NCBI RefSeq assembly: GCF_012927105.1
Contig: NZ_JABBFV010000007.1
Coordinates: 183,556 to 247,555 of the forward strand
Reading direction: 5' to 3'
DNA: 64,000 nucleotides
From: Sphingobium psychrophilum
GTDB taxonomy: Bacteria > Pseudomonadota > Alphaproteobacteria > Sphingomonadales > Sphingomonadaceae
The stretch's first letter is position 1. The number at the start of each line of letters is the position of its first letter. Under the pieces are notes generated by a model. It did not search any database. It was not told where the DNA came from and was given only the letters and a program-made list of their open reading frames with translations. Below, piece after piece: positions 54,413-63,351 of the stretch. The translations under genes and the position numbers were made by a program.

Positions 54413-55341
54413 TGGGCTTCCCCCTTGGCGTAATAGCTGCCGAAACGGCGGCCGCCGCTGTTGAAGCGGACGGCATTGAGCAAAAGCTGCACCTGCGCGC
54501 CGCCCTTCAACAGGCCCACCGCGTCGCGCAGCGCGCTTTCGGGCGTCTTGTCGGCGCGCACGACCAGCAGCGCGATAGCGGCATGGCTGGCGAGCACGGC
54601 GGCGGGCGACGCCGCCAGCAATGGCGGCGAATCGAAGATCACGATCCGTTCGGGCCGGCCGTCAGTCAGCCGCTTGAGCAGCTGTTCGGTGCGGGCGGAG
54701 GCGAGATATTCGGTGTCGTTATGGCTGCGATGCCCGGCGGGCAGGACGGCGAGCGAGGGAATGTCAGTGCGGATCACGCAATCCTCGATCGCGACCATGG
54801 GATCGGCCAGCGCGTCCATCAGGCCGGGGCCAGCCTCCAGCCCCAGTTGCGCGGGGATGCCGGGCTTGCCGAAATCGGCGTCGACCAGCAGGATTTCGCG
54901 ATCCTTCTCCGCCGCGAGGCTCAATGCCAGGTTGATCGCGCAGAAGGTCTTGCCCTCCCCGCTATGGGCGGAGCAGACGAGGATGCGGTTACCGCGCGGG
55001 TTATTGTGCAGTTGCGACAGCAGGTCGCGCTTGAGCAGGCGAAACTCCTCGCTCATCGTCGTGACCGCGCTGTCGGGACGCAGGAAGCCGTCCTCGACCA
55101 GCTTGATCCGGTCGATCGCCTGCGCCGGCCCGGTCCACGCTGGCGCGCGGAAGGTCGGTGCAGCGGGCGCATCGGCCATGAAGGCCGCAGGTGCCGGCTG
55201 TGCGACCGGCACGGGCGGCAGGTCGGCGGGCACATCGACCGCAGGCGCGGCGCGGCCACGCAGCGCGGCGTTGAAATCATAGATCTCGGTGGCCCGCTCG
55301 ATCAGCGATCCCCGGCCCTTGATGGAGCTGTGCTGGTTCAT
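54409..55341 (-). CDS. XrtA-associated tyrosine autokinase (CpsD/CapB-like)
   Basis: A 310-residue cytosolic BY-kinase half. The Walker A motif CSAHSGEGKT has Lys131, the A' motif is ILLVDADFGKPG and the B motif is IVIFDSPP. The N-terminal 90 residues are Pro/Ala-rich and not conserved. The C-terminus has only one pair of tyrosines (GSYYAKG), rather than a Tyr cluster. It partners the Wzz-like protein upstream and controls chain length. The start is supported by AAGGAG 9 bases upstream. Confidence 0.92.
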   Translation of the reverse strand: MNQHSSIKGRGSLIERATEIYDFNAALRGRAAPAVDVPADLPPVPVAQPAPAAFMADAPAAPTFRAPAWTGPAQAIDRIKLVEDGFLRPDSAVTTMSEEFRLLKRDLLSQLHNNPRGNRILVCSAHSGEGKTFCAINLALSLAAEKDREILLVDADFGKPGIPAQLGLEAGPGLMDALADPMVAIEDCVIRTDIPSLAVLPAGHRSHNDTEYLASARTEQLLKRLTDGRPERIVIFDSPPLLAASPAAVLASHAAIALLVVRADKTPESALRDAVGLLKGGAQVQLLLNAVRFNSGGRRFGSYYAKGEAQ

Positions 55342-55355
55342 GTTCCCTGGCTCCT

Positions 55356-56879
55356 TCACGCCATACCGCGCTGGACGAATTCGACGACGACCAAGAGCAG
55401 GTAGACGGCCACCAGCCCTCCGCTCGCCCCGGCGAACCACTTCATGCGATGCTTTTCGACCGCGACCTGCGCCGCGCTGATGGTCTGGCTGATCGATCCT
55501 GCGACCGGCAGGCCAAGCGCCTTTTCCAGCCGTGCGGCAGTCGGGAAGGTGCCCTTGAGCTGGCCGAGCGCGAAGGCGACGCCGATGCCCGCACCGATGC
55601 CCAGGATCAGCACGCCGAGCAGCAACAGCGGCCGGTTGGGGGCTGATGGCGCAGTCGGGGTGCTGGGCGGCTGGATGACGCGGAACTGGACGGAGCCGGT
55701 TTCGGTTTTCACTTCGCCGCGTAGCCGGATTTCCTCGCGGTCGCTCATCAGCTTGTCATATTGCGCTTTGACCGCAACATAATCGCTGTCGAGCTTTTCC
55801 TGTTCGGATGCGACGCCGGGTTCATCGACCTGGCGCGACGTCATGGTGTTGAGGTCGCCCTGCAACTGCGCCCGGCGCGTCTGAAGCGCCTGCACCGTGG
55901 CGGCCCGTTCGGCCTGCATCGACCTGATCGACAGATAGGCGGGATTGGGCGTGCTGCCCGTGCCACCCGCGCCGCCGCCGCCACCACTTTTGCGCAGGGC
56001 GTCGACCTCCCGCTGGGCGGCGATCACGTCGGGATGATTGGCGGTCCAGCCGCGCGCGCGCATCGACGCCAGATTGGATTGCGCCTGCGCCAGCGGCGAC
56101 GCGCCACCAGAGGCGCTGATGCCCGGCAGCGTCGCCGGGGTGCCAATCAGTTGACCGTTCATCGCGCTCAAGGCGCTCTGCGCCTGGACGAGTTGCGAAT
56201 CGATGGTGTTGATTTCGACCCGCGCGGCATCCATGCGCTGGCTGATCGACCCCGCGCCGGGCAACAGCCCGACATAGCGCTGGGCGAAAGCGACGCGGCG
56301 TTGGTCTGCCGCTTCCAGCTGCTTGCCGCGCGCGGCGATCTGCTGGTCGAGGAAAGCCAGGCTCTGCTTGGTCTGGTTACGATCGCCCGAGAGGTTCTCT
56401 TCCTGGAAGATGTCGATCAGCTTCTGCACGACCTGCTGCGCGATGCGCGCATTGGCGCCGTCCGACAGAGCCGAATCGGCGGAGATCGCGCTGATGTCGA
56501 TCATGCTGGGATCGGCCTGCGCCATGACGGTGATATTCTCGCGCAGCGTCGTTATCTTCGCAGCGATATCGCGCGGGCCGGACACCGACTGGGAGAGGTC
56601 GGTGTCGCGCACCACCTTCTCCAGATTCTCGGCGCTCGCCAGCGTGCTGCGTACCCGGTCCAGATCCTGCTGCGACTGGACCTGGGTGATGCCCACCTTG
56701 TCCTCAAGCAGCGACTGGGTGTTCACATAGACCCGCGCCTTGGACTGGTAGCTGTTGGGGATGAGCGCTACGCCCAGCCACCCCAGCATGCAAATGCCCC
56801 AGGCGACGCCAAGCGCCACCCAGCGGCGGCTCCATATGCCATGGAGCAGGACCAACAGTTCGTCGTAGAGACCGGCCAT
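55356..56879 (-). CDS. XrtA system polysaccharide chain-length determinant (Wzz-like)
   Basis: A 507-residue inner-membrane protein. An N-terminal membrane segment (about residues 20-40) precedes a long periplasmic coiled-coil region (about 60-410) with a Gly-rich loop (GGGGGAGGTG), and a C-terminal membrane pair (about 425-500). The N-terminal LLVLLHGIWSRRW and the QPPSTPTAPSAPNRP motif are typical of the PEP-CTERM chain-length group. It sets polymer length together with the kinase downstream. It starts 2 bases after the exporter gene. Confidence 0.93.
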   Translation of the reverse strand: MAGLYDELLVLLHGIWSRRWVALGVAWGICMLGWLGVALIPNSYQSKARVYVNTQSLLEDKVGITQVQSQQDLDRVRSTLASAENLEKVVRDTDLSQSVSGPRDIAAKITTLRENITVMAQADPSMIDISAISADSALSDGANARIAQQVVQKLIDIFQEENLSGDRNQTKQSLAFLDQQIAARGKQLEAADQRRVAFAQRYVGLLPGAGSISQRMDAARVEINTIDSQLVQAQSALSAMNGQLIGTPATLPGISASGGASPLAQAQSNLASMRARGWTANHPDVIAAQREVDALRKSGGGGGAGGTGSTPNPAYLSIRSMQAERAATVQALQTRRAQLQGDLNTMTSRQVDEPGVASEQEKLDSDYVAVKAQYDKLMSDREEIRLRGEVKTETGSVQFRVIQPPSTPTAPSAPNRPLLLLGVLILGIGAGIGVAFALGQLKGTFPTAARLEKALGLPVAGSISQTISAAQVAVEKHRMKWFAGASGGLVAVYLLLVVVEFVQRGMA

Positions 56880-56881
56880 GA

Positions 56882-57526
56882 TCAGAACATGCTTTCAGGA
56901 ATGATGATGACGTCACCGGGCGACAGCAGCACATTGGCGCGCGTGTCCCCCTTCTTCAGAAGATCGCCCAGGCGGACCTGATATTCCTTCTGCTTGCCCG
57001 TATTCTTGTCGAAGCGGACAAGTCGCGCGCGGTTGCCCGCCGCATATTCGGACAGGCCGCCGACGGAGATCATCGCGTCGAGCAGGGTCATGTTCGCGCG
57101 GTAGGGAATGGACGCCGGCTTTTCCGTCGCGCCCACGATCCGAACCTGCTGGCTGAACGTGCCACTGAAATTGTTGACGATCACCGACACAAGCGGATTT
57201 TCGATATATTGGGTAAGCGCCAGCTTGATATCGTCGGACAGCATCTTGGGCGTCTTGCCCACCGCCGGCATGTCCGTGATCAGCGGCGTGGTGATGCGGC
57301 CATCGGGGCGCACCTGCACCTTGGCCCCCAGTTCGGGATTGCGCCACACGAAGATGGTGAGGTCGTCGAGCGGGCCGATGATATATTCTTCACCCGGCCC
57401 TTCCTGCGTCGACACGAAAGAGGCGGGTGGCAATTGCGGCCCGGACGGCGCGGAGGCGCAGCCCGACAAGGCGATAGCGGGTAGCGATACGCCGATCAAA
57501 AGCCTGGAAACCGACACAAAACGCAT
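56882..57526 (-). CDS. XrtA system polysaccharide export lipoprotein (Wza-like)
   Basis: A 214-residue lipoprotein of the outer-membrane polysaccharide exporter family. A lipobox LSGC gives Cys22 as the lipidated residue; a Poly_export domain (YIIGPLDDLTIFVWRN, VRPDGRITTPLI) and a SLBB domain (VRIVGATEKPASIPYR, LLDAMISVGGLSEYA) follow. The start MRFVSV at 57526 is chosen with GAGGTGA upstream. It is the first gene of the run down to the glycosyltransferase at 40610 and lies 132 bases from the decarboxylase stop. Confidence 0.94.
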   Translation of the reverse strand: MRFVSVSRLLIGVSLPAIALSGCASAPSGPQLPPASFVSTQEGPGEEYIIGPLDDLTIFVWRNPELGAKVQVRPDGRITTPLITDMPAVGKTPKMLSDDIKLALTQYIENPLVSVIVNNFSGTFSQQVRIVGATEKPASIPYRANMTLLDAMISVGGLSEYAAGNRARLVRFDKNTGKQKEYQVRLGDLLKKGDTRANVLLSPGDVIIIPESMF

Positions 57527-57658
57527 ATTCTCACCTCTTTGTGCGGCCATGCACCGGCGGCGGCCAAAGAGGACAAGGCAACCGGTCAGCACATGGCTTC
57601 GGGCTTCTTCTTGCCGGGAAAGGGTAAAGATACCGTTAGGAGTTAAGTCCTGAGCAAA
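57527..57658 (-). promoter_or_regulatory. Probable start region of the main exopolysaccharide operon
   Basis: This 132-base gap between the decarboxylase stop and the exporter start is the largest gap within the minus-strand run of the XrtA locus, apart from the repeat-bearing one at 43094-43252. It holds an AGGA-N6-TCCT dyad near 57640 but no sigma-54 GG/GC element that I can recognise. A promoter is inferred from the gap only. Confidence 0.35.
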
Positions 57659-58891
57659 TCAGCCAAGTAAAAGTTCGCGAGGACTTGGGTGTCCAAGAAA
57701 AGCACCGGGACTTGCCGACGCGCCATAGGCCCCGGCGAGGAAGATGGCGATCAGGTCGCCTTCCTGCACCGGGGGCAACGCCACCTTGTCGCCCAGCCGG
57801 TCGATGGGGGTGCACAGGCACCCGACCACCGTCACCGGCACCTCCGCCGGGGCCGCACCGAAGCGGTTGGCGACCGCGATCGGATAGTTGCGCCGCACGA
57901 CCGTCCCGAAATTGCCGCTGGCGGCGAGTTGATGATGCAGGCCGCCGTCGACCACGACGAAGGTTTCGCCCTGGCTGACCTTCACATCGACCACACGGGT
58001 CAGGTAGACGCCCGCCTCCCCCACCAGCCATCGGCCCAGTTCGATGGCGAAGGCGCTGCCCTGCAAAATGCTCGGCAAATTCTCCAACGCGCTGTCCAAA
58101 GCCACGCCGATCGGCCGAATATCCAGCCGTTCGTCGCCGGGGAAATAGGCAAGGCCAAAGCCGCCGCCCAGATTGACCAGCGGCGGCGAGGCGCCGACAT
58201 CGTCCGACAGCCGCGCCGCCAGTGCGATGGTCGCCGCCTGCGTTTCGATGATCGCCAGCGGGTCGAGATTCTGGCTGCCGGCGAAAATATGCCAGCCCCG
58301 CCAATCCGCCCCCGCGTCGATCATCGCCCGCGCCAGCGCCGCTGCGCGATCGGCATCGACGCCGAACGGCTTGGCTCCGCCGCCCATGCGCATCCCCGAT
58401 CCTTTGAGGTCGAAGTCCGGGTTCACCCGCACGGCCAGGCGCGGCACCTTGCCCAACTTGTCGGCCACGGCCAGGGCGCGGCGGCCTTCCCCTTCCGACT
58501 CCAGGTTGATGGTCACGCCCGCGAAGATCGCTGCTTCCAGTTCGTCAGTGCGCTTGCCCGGTCCGGCAAAACTGATCCGATCCGGCGCCATTCCGGCCGC
58601 CAGTGCCATCTCCAGTTCGCCGCCCGACGCGATGTCGAATCCATCGACCTGCCCCGCCATGCGCGCCAGCAGCGGCGCATAGGGGTTGGCCTTGATCGCA
58701 TAGTGGAGGTGCAGCGCATCGGGCATGGCGGCGCGAAAACGGCGCACCTGTGCCTTCACGATGTCCATGTCATAGGCGAAGAGTGGCGTATCCCCCGCCT
58801 CGTCCACCAGGCTCGCTGCGCCGCAGCCGCCGACGATCAACATGCCTTCTTCCTGCGTGAACCAGGCGGGAATCGGCCCCATCGGCTTCAT
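57659..58891 (-). CDS. PLP-dependent decarboxylase, exosortase A system-associated
   Basis: A 410-residue fold-type III decarboxylase (ornithine/diaminopimelate/arginine class). The PLP lysine is in HYAIKANPYAP; GGGFGLAYFPGD and the late CTPIDRLGDKVAL with the cysteine opposing active site are also seen. In exosortase A loci it accompanies the acyl-CoA ligase. The actual amino-acid substrate is not known. It overlaps the ligase by 4 bases (ATGA). Confidence 0.93.
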   Translation of the reverse strand: MKPMGPIPAWFTQEEGMLIVGGCGAASLVDEAGDTPLFAYDMDIVKAQVRRFRAAMPDALHLHYAIKANPYAPLLARMAGQVDGFDIASGGELEMALAAGMAPDRISFAGPGKRTDELEAAIFAGVTINLESEGEGRRALAVADKLGKVPRLAVRVNPDFDLKGSGMRMGGGAKPFGVDADRAAALARAMIDAGADWRGWHIFAGSQNLDPLAIIETQAATIALAARLSDDVGASPPLVNLGGGFGLAYFPGDERLDIRPIGVALDSALENLPSILQGSAFAIELGRWLVGEAGVYLTRVVDVKVSQGETFVVVDGGLHHQLAASGNFGTVVRRNYPIAVANRFGAAPAEVPVTVVGCLCTPIDRLGDKVALPPVQEGDLIAIFLAGAYGASASPGAFLGHPSPRELLLG

Positions 58892-60435
58892 GCGCCATGC
58901 TCCAGAGTGAGCGCGACCCGGTCGACTTTGCCGTTGGGGTTGCGGGGAAAATCTGGGCGCACGATGATATCCTTGGGCTGCATGAAATTGGGCAGTTCGC
59001 TTTTGAGATGCACGGCGACGGCTTGCGCCACCGCCGCATCACTGGCGCGGATCAGCAGCCGCACCGCCTGCCCCAGCCGGTCGTCTTTCACCCCCAGCGC
59101 CACCGCTTCGGCGACTCCCGGCACAGCGACGGCGGCCTCCTCTATCTCGGTCGGGCTGATCCGGTTGCCCGCCGACTTGATCATCGCATCGTCGCGACCT
59201 ACGAAATAAAGCAGGCCCTCGGCATCGCGCCGCACTGTGTCGCCCGACCAGACCGCCATACCGCCATAGACCGACGCCGCGGGTGCGAGTTTGAACCGCT
59301 CGGCGGTGCGCACCGGGTCGCGCCAATAGCCCTGCGCCACCAGCGGGCCGCAATGGACCAGTTCGCCCGGCTCCTCATCGTCGGTGATGCCGCCATCCGG
59401 GCGCACCGCCAATATCTCCGCAAGGGGGATCGCCCGGCCCATCGAATCGGGATGACTGTCAACCAGCGCCGGCGGCAGATAGGTGGAGCGAAATGCCTCG
59501 GTCAGCCCATACATCGGATAGAGGTCGGCTTGCGGAAACAGCGCGCGCAGCTTCGTCACCAATGGCCGGGTCAAGGCTCCACCGCTATTGGTCAGCCGCT
59601 TGAGCTTGGCGGCCACATCCACCGGCCAGTCCAGTTCGGTCAGTTGCACCCAGAGCGGCGGCACCCCGGCCAGCGTGGTGATGTCGCGCCGATCCACCAG
59701 CTTCATCACGTCGCGCGGCGTCAGATAGTCGAGCGGATAGACGCAGCCACCACCATACCAGGTCGAAAGCAGTTGATTTTGGCCATAGTCGAAACTGAAA
59801 GGCAGGACGCAGGCGGTGCGATCCCCCTCCGTCAATTTCAGATAATCGGCCACCGCCACCGCGCCCAGCCACAGATTGGCGTGGCTGAGCATCACGCCCT
59901 TGGGCCGTCCGGTGGAGCCGCTGGTATAGAGAATCGCCGCCAGATCATCGGGCGCTGCCGCTGACGGGCCGATCGCCTGGCCGCCGCTCATCGCGCAGGC
60001 GGCGTCATCCTCGCGGTGCAGATGGCAACCGGCCGGCAACTCATCGGGCGAAAGGCTGTCGAGTCGCGGCGCCGTCCCGATCAGCAGCAGCGCGCCGCTA
60101 TCGGCCAGGATGTGCGCGACCTGGGCATGTTTGAGCAGCGGGTTTACCGGCACATGGACCAGGCCAGCGCGGGGCGCGGCCAGCGGCATCAGCGCGGCGA
60201 CCGGCCCCTTGGCGATCCAGCTGGCGACTCGCGCGCCCTTTTCCAGTCCGAATCCCGCCAGCCAGCCCGCCAGCCGCCCCAGCGTTTCTTCCAGTTCGGC
60301 ATAGCTGTAGCTGCCCGAACGACCGTCCAGCGCGGCTCGCGCCGGATCGCCGCGCAACAGCAGATGGTCGATCGGCCGCACATGCGCGCCGTCGATTACT
60401 GGGAAGTCCGTGGGCACAGGCGGGCTTAACTCCAT
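58888..60435 (-). CDS. Acyl-CoA ligase (AMP-forming), exosortase A system-associated
   Basis: A 515-residue ANL superfamily enzyme. It has the AMP-binding motif LYTSGSTGRPKGVMLSH, the MYGLTEAFRST motif and the C-terminal NPNGKVDR motif with the catalytic Lys. It activates a carboxylic acid as adenylate and can load it on CoA or on the nearby acyl carrier protein. The ATG at 60435 is only 24 bases from the divergent gene start, so a GTG at 60381 (VRPIDHLLLRG), where homology begins, is a real alternative. Confidence 0.93.
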   Translation of the reverse strand: MELSPPVPTDFPVIDGAHVRPIDHLLLRGDPARAALDGRSGSYSYAELEETLGRLAGWLAGFGLEKGARVASWIAKGPVAALMPLAAPRAGLVHVPVNPLLKHAQVAHILADSGALLLIGTAPRLDSLSPDELPAGCHLHREDDAACAMSGGQAIGPSAAAPDDLAAILYTSGSTGRPKGVMLSHANLWLGAVAVADYLKLTEGDRTACVLPFSFDYGQNQLLSTWYGGGCVYPLDYLTPRDVMKLVDRRDITTLAGVPPLWVQLTELDWPVDVAAKLKRLTNSGGALTRPLVTKLRALFPQADLYPMYGLTEAFRSTYLPPALVDSHPDSMGRAIPLAEILAVRPDGGITDDEEPGELVHCGPLVAQGYWRDPVRTAERFKLAPAASVYGGMAVWSGDTVRRDAEGLLYFVGRDDAMIKSAGNRISPTEIEEAAVAVPGVAEAVALGVKDDRLGQAVRLLIRASDAAVAQAVAVHLKSELPNFMQPKDIIVRPDFPRNPNGKVDRVALTLEHGA

Positions 60436-60459
60436 TTCCAGACTTTTCTCCTATGCCGC

Positions 60460-61503
60460 ATGGTGGTTTTGGATCGCGGTTGGGGCGGGGATAGTCGGTT
60501 GCTGGCGGCAAGGGAATATCAGACGCTCGATGAAGCGCGGCAGGCTTTGGCCGGCCAGCTTGACCGCGCGCCTGGATTGGCCATGTTCGACCGGATCGAC
60601 TGGTTCGAAGCTCTGCACGATCGCTGCTTCCCTGACCAGCCCATCCGCATCGTGCAGGCGCAAGAGGGCGATGCGCAGGCCTGGCTGTTCCTGCTGGCCC
60701 CCGCCGCCCGCCGCGCCAGCGCGCTCGCAAACTGGTATAGTTTTGCCTGGGCACCCGTCTTTATCGGCGAACCCGATGCGGCGACCCGGCAGCGGCTGCT
60801 GGAAAGCCTGGCCCGGCATCTGCTGGCGACCAGCGCGCAGATCGATCTTTATCCGCTGGAGGATGCCGCACCCCTGCTTGCCGCGTTGCGGCGCGCCGGC
60901 TGGTTCGCGGTGCAGCGGACGATGGGGGGGCGCTATCTGCTGCAGGTCGAAGGGCGCAGCTTTGCCGATTATTGGGCGGCGCGGCCTGGGCGGCTGCGCA
61001 ATCTGATCAAGCGCAAGGGACGCGGCGACCCGTTTGTCCTGCCTATCGCCACGCGGCTGACCGACGATCTGTGGCAGGACTATGTCGATGTGCATGACCG
61101 CAGCTGGAAGGAGGCCGAGCCGGGTCTGGATTTCCTTCGCGACCTGGCCGAGCGGGAAAGCGCGGCGGGGACGTTGCGGCTGGGCTTTGCGCGGCTGGGC
61201 GCGCGCGCGGTGGCTACGCAGCTTTGGACCGTGGAGCAGGACGTCGCCCTGATCCATAAGCTGAGCCATGACAGGAGTTTCGACCATGCTTCCCCCGGCA
61301 CGTTGCTGAGCCATGCGATGTTTGCGCAGGCGATCGACCATGATCGCGTGCGCATGATCGACTATGGCACCGGCGACAATGGCTACAAGACCGACTGGAT
61401 GGACAGGCGCATCCCGCTCCACCAAATCGATGCGTTCAACCCGCGCTTCGCCTCTGCCTGGCTGCCCGCGGCAAGGACTGCCATTTCCGCGCTTGTCGGC
61501 TAG
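60460..61503 (+). CDS. GNAT/FemAB-like acyltransferase of the exosortase A locus
   Basis: A 347-residue protein of the GNAT superfamily with FemAB-like features: WYSFAWAPVF, YWAARPGRLRNLIKRKGRG (cut here at the core), DVHDRSWKEAEPG and MIDYGTGDNGYKTDWM, the last typical of cellulose-biosynthesis-like and XrtA-linked GNATs. It probably transfers an acyl group, maybe from the carrier protein encoded 27 bases downstream. It is divergent from the ligase. ATG 60460 is used; the intergenic space is only 24 bases. Confidence 0.83.
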   Translation: MVVLDRGWGGDSRLLAAREYQTLDEARQALAGQLDRAPGLAMFDRIDWFEALHDRCFPDQPIRIVQAQEGDAQAWLFLLAPAARRASALANWYSFAWAPVFIGEPDAATRQRLLESLARHLLATSAQIDLYPLEDAAPLLAALRRAGWFAVQRTMGGRYLLQVEGRSFADYWAARPGRLRNLIKRKGRGDPFVLPIATRLTDDLWQDYVDVHDRSWKEAEPGLDFLRDLAERESAAGTLRLGFARLGARAVATQLWTVEQDVALIHKLSHDRSFDHASPGTLLSHAMFAQAIDHDRVRMIDYGTGDNGYKTDWMDRRIPLHQIDAFNPRFASAWLPAARTAISALVG

Positions 61504-61530
61504 ACTTTAAGCCCCTATTTATCGCGCATC

Positions 61531-61818
61531 ATGCGGGTGCAAAATTCTCAGCCGGACGACCGGACCCTCGATGTGGACAGGCTGATGCGGGCGCTGCTGC
61601 GCGACGTGCTCAGCCTGCCGCAAACCCAGGTCGATAGCTTCGACGTGGATACCCCCCTGTTCGGCGCGCTGCCGGAACTGGACTCCATGGCGGTCGCGGG
61701 CCTGCTGACCGAGATCGAGGATCGCTTCGACATCCTGATCGAGGATGACGATATCGACGGCGACACGTTCGAGACGTTCGGGTCGCTGGTCGCCTTTGCG
61801 CGGGCGAAGGTCGGCTAA
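61531..61818 (+). CDS. Acyl carrier protein of the exosortase A locus
   Basis: A 95-residue acidic protein with the phosphopantetheine attachment Ser52 in the ELDSMAV motif and the EIEDRFDILIEDDDI helix typical of ACPs. It is not the fatty-acid ACP but the accessory carrier seen with exosortase A ligase and decarboxylase. It follows the GNAT gene and ends convergent to trxB with 26 bases between. Confidence 0.92.
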   Translation: MRVQNSQPDDRTLDVDRLMRALLRDVLSLPQTQVDSFDVDTPLFGALPELDSMAVAGLLTEIEDRFDILIEDDDIDGDTFETFGSLVAFARAKVG

Positions 61819-61844
61819 AAGCCCACCCCGCCCGCGGCGAAGGC

Positions 61845-62807
61845 TTACGCCTCCACCATTGCCTCGAAATCCTGTTCCGCCAGGAATTTCTCGACGTCGA
61901 GCGCGGCCATGCAGCCCATGCCCGCCGCGGTCACGGCCTGGCGGTAGATTTTGTCGGTGACGTCGCCCGCCGCGAAGACGCCGGGGATCGCCGTGTGGGT
62001 CGTGCCCTTTTCCACCAGCAGATAGCCTTCGTCGGTCGGCAGTTTGCCGGTGAACAATTCGGTCGCGGGATGATGGCCGATCGCGACGAAACCGCCGTCG
62101 GTCGGCTCGTGCGACCTTTCGCCGGTCACCGTGTCGATCAGGTCGACGCCGACCAGTCCTTCGGGGGTGCCGCCGCCCACGAAGCGATCGACCGCCTTGT
62201 TCCACAGCACCTTGATGTTTGGATGGGCGTGGAGCCGCTGTTGCAGGATCTTTTCCGCGCGCAGCGAATCGCGGCGGTGGATCAGGGTGACGTCATGGCT
62301 GTGGTTGGTGAGGTAGAGCGCTTCTTCGACCGCGGTATTGCCGCCGCCGATCACCACCACCTTCTTGCCGCGATAGAAAAAGCCGTCGCAGGTCGCGCAG
62401 GCCGACACGCCCTTGCCCTGCAAATGCTCCTCGCCCTCCACGCCCAGCCATTTGGCCTGCGCACCGGTGCAGATGACCAATGTGTCGGCGACATAGAGCG
62501 TGCCGCCGTCGCCGCGCAGGCGGAAGGGACGTTCGGAGAGGTCGACGTCGACGATCTGGTCGTACATCATCTGCGCACCGACATGTTCGGCCTGCGCCTG
62601 CATCTGCTCCATCAGCCACGGTCCCTGGATCACATCCTTGAACCCCGGATAATTTTCGACGTCGGTGGTGATGGTGAGCTGCCCGCCCGGCTGCATCCCC
62701 TGCACCACGATCGGCGCCAGACCCGCGCGCGCGCCGTAAATGGCGGCGGACAGGCCCGCAGGGCCGGAACCGAGGATCAACATGCGGGTGCTGTGGGTGG
62801 CGGTCAT
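61845..62807 (-). CDS. trxB: Thioredoxin-disulfide reductase
   Basis: A 320-residue FAD/NADPH enzyme that reduces thioredoxin. FAD-binding ILGSGPAGLSA is at the N-terminus, the redox-active CATC is in SACATCDGFF, and the NADPH motif VVIGGGNTAVEEA follows. FAAGDVTDKIYRQAVTAAGMG is the C-terminal FAD region. Thioredoxin is also the electron donor for the APS reductase and the fRMsr encoded in this window, although the genes are far apart. It is monocistronic. Confidence 0.97.
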   Translation of the reverse strand: MTATHSTRMLILGSGPAGLSAAIYGARAGLAPIVVQGMQPGGQLTITTDVENYPGFKDVIQGPWLMEQMQAQAEHVGAQMMYDQIVDVDLSERPFRLRGDGGTLYVADTLVICTGAQAKWLGVEGEEHLQGKGVSACATCDGFFYRGKKVVVIGGGNTAVEEALYLTNHSHDVTLIHRRDSLRAEKILQQRLHAHPNIKVLWNKAVDRFVGGGTPEGLVGVDLIDTVTGERSHEPTDGGFVAIGHHPATELFTGKLPTDEGYLLVEKGTTHTAIPGVFAAGDVTDKIYRQAVTAAGMGCMAALDVEKFLAEQDFEAMVEA

Positions 62808-63351
62808 ATCAGGCTTTCAACTGCGATTCGGGTGGGCGACAGAGATAGGCGGCGCGCGCCGGGGCGCAAGCGAAGGATTTGCTTGGGGGCTTGGAAGCGG
62901 GGCTGTGGTGGTGGCGTGCCGGGATGCGACAGGCCGAAGTATACAGCGTCGTCGGGCTTTTTGGCCTGAAAGCCCCGGCGAAGCTAGTGGGAAGCCACTG
63001 GGAAGTAACGCCGAGGTCACGCCAGGGTCACAGCGGCGCGACGCCAGGGTCATGGCGACGCGACAGATACGCGACACCGACGCGACAGGCGCGCGGCGGG
63101 TACGCGACGGTTGGGCGGCGGCGACGCGACGACAGGTCCGCCGGGGTAGCGTGACGCGTGGATGAAGTGGCTCAACGAGCGGGTCCATCCGACAGGATAG
63201 ATCAGGAAAAATCCTACATTGGAAGGGTTTTGAGGGATGGGATTGGCCGAAAGGCGAATATCCGGTTTGGAGCAAGGGTCTTGGTATAGTTGTCATTCCA
63301 CTATGCCAACCGTAGCCCAGAAATGTTCGAAGCAGTTTAACTGCTCGACGC
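62808..63351. other. Gene-poor stretch downstream of the truncated GGDEF gene
   Basis: No convincing gene in 544 bases. A reading frame of 220 codons on the minus strand crosses it but has no family match, a poor codon pattern and runs through the periodic array, so it is rejected. Contents: an AAAAAGCCCGACG/CGGGCTTTTT-like segment near 62950, the 11-base periodic array 63003-63134, an AT-richer segment 63186-63350, and a small AGCAGT/ACTGCT dyad at 63331-63345 that may end the GGDEF transcript. Confidence 0.6.
63003..63134. repeat. Degenerate 11-base periodic array
   Basis: ACGCGAC occurs at 63058, 63069, 63080, 63102 and 63124, with spacings of 11, 11, 22 and 22 bases. GGGTCA and related units continue the same phase upstream (63025, 63047). 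About twelve degenerate 11-base units can be set out from 63003 to 63134. Eleven bases is close to one DNA helical turn and is not a coding period. Confidence 0.65.

Noticed and set aside
57527..57658. Sigma-54 promoter for the exopolysaccharide operon
   Set aside because: I could not find a TGGCAC-N5-TTGC element in either orientation.
63003..63134. CRISPR array
   Set aside because: The 11-base units are degenerate and contiguous, with no spacers of 30 bases and no cas genes.
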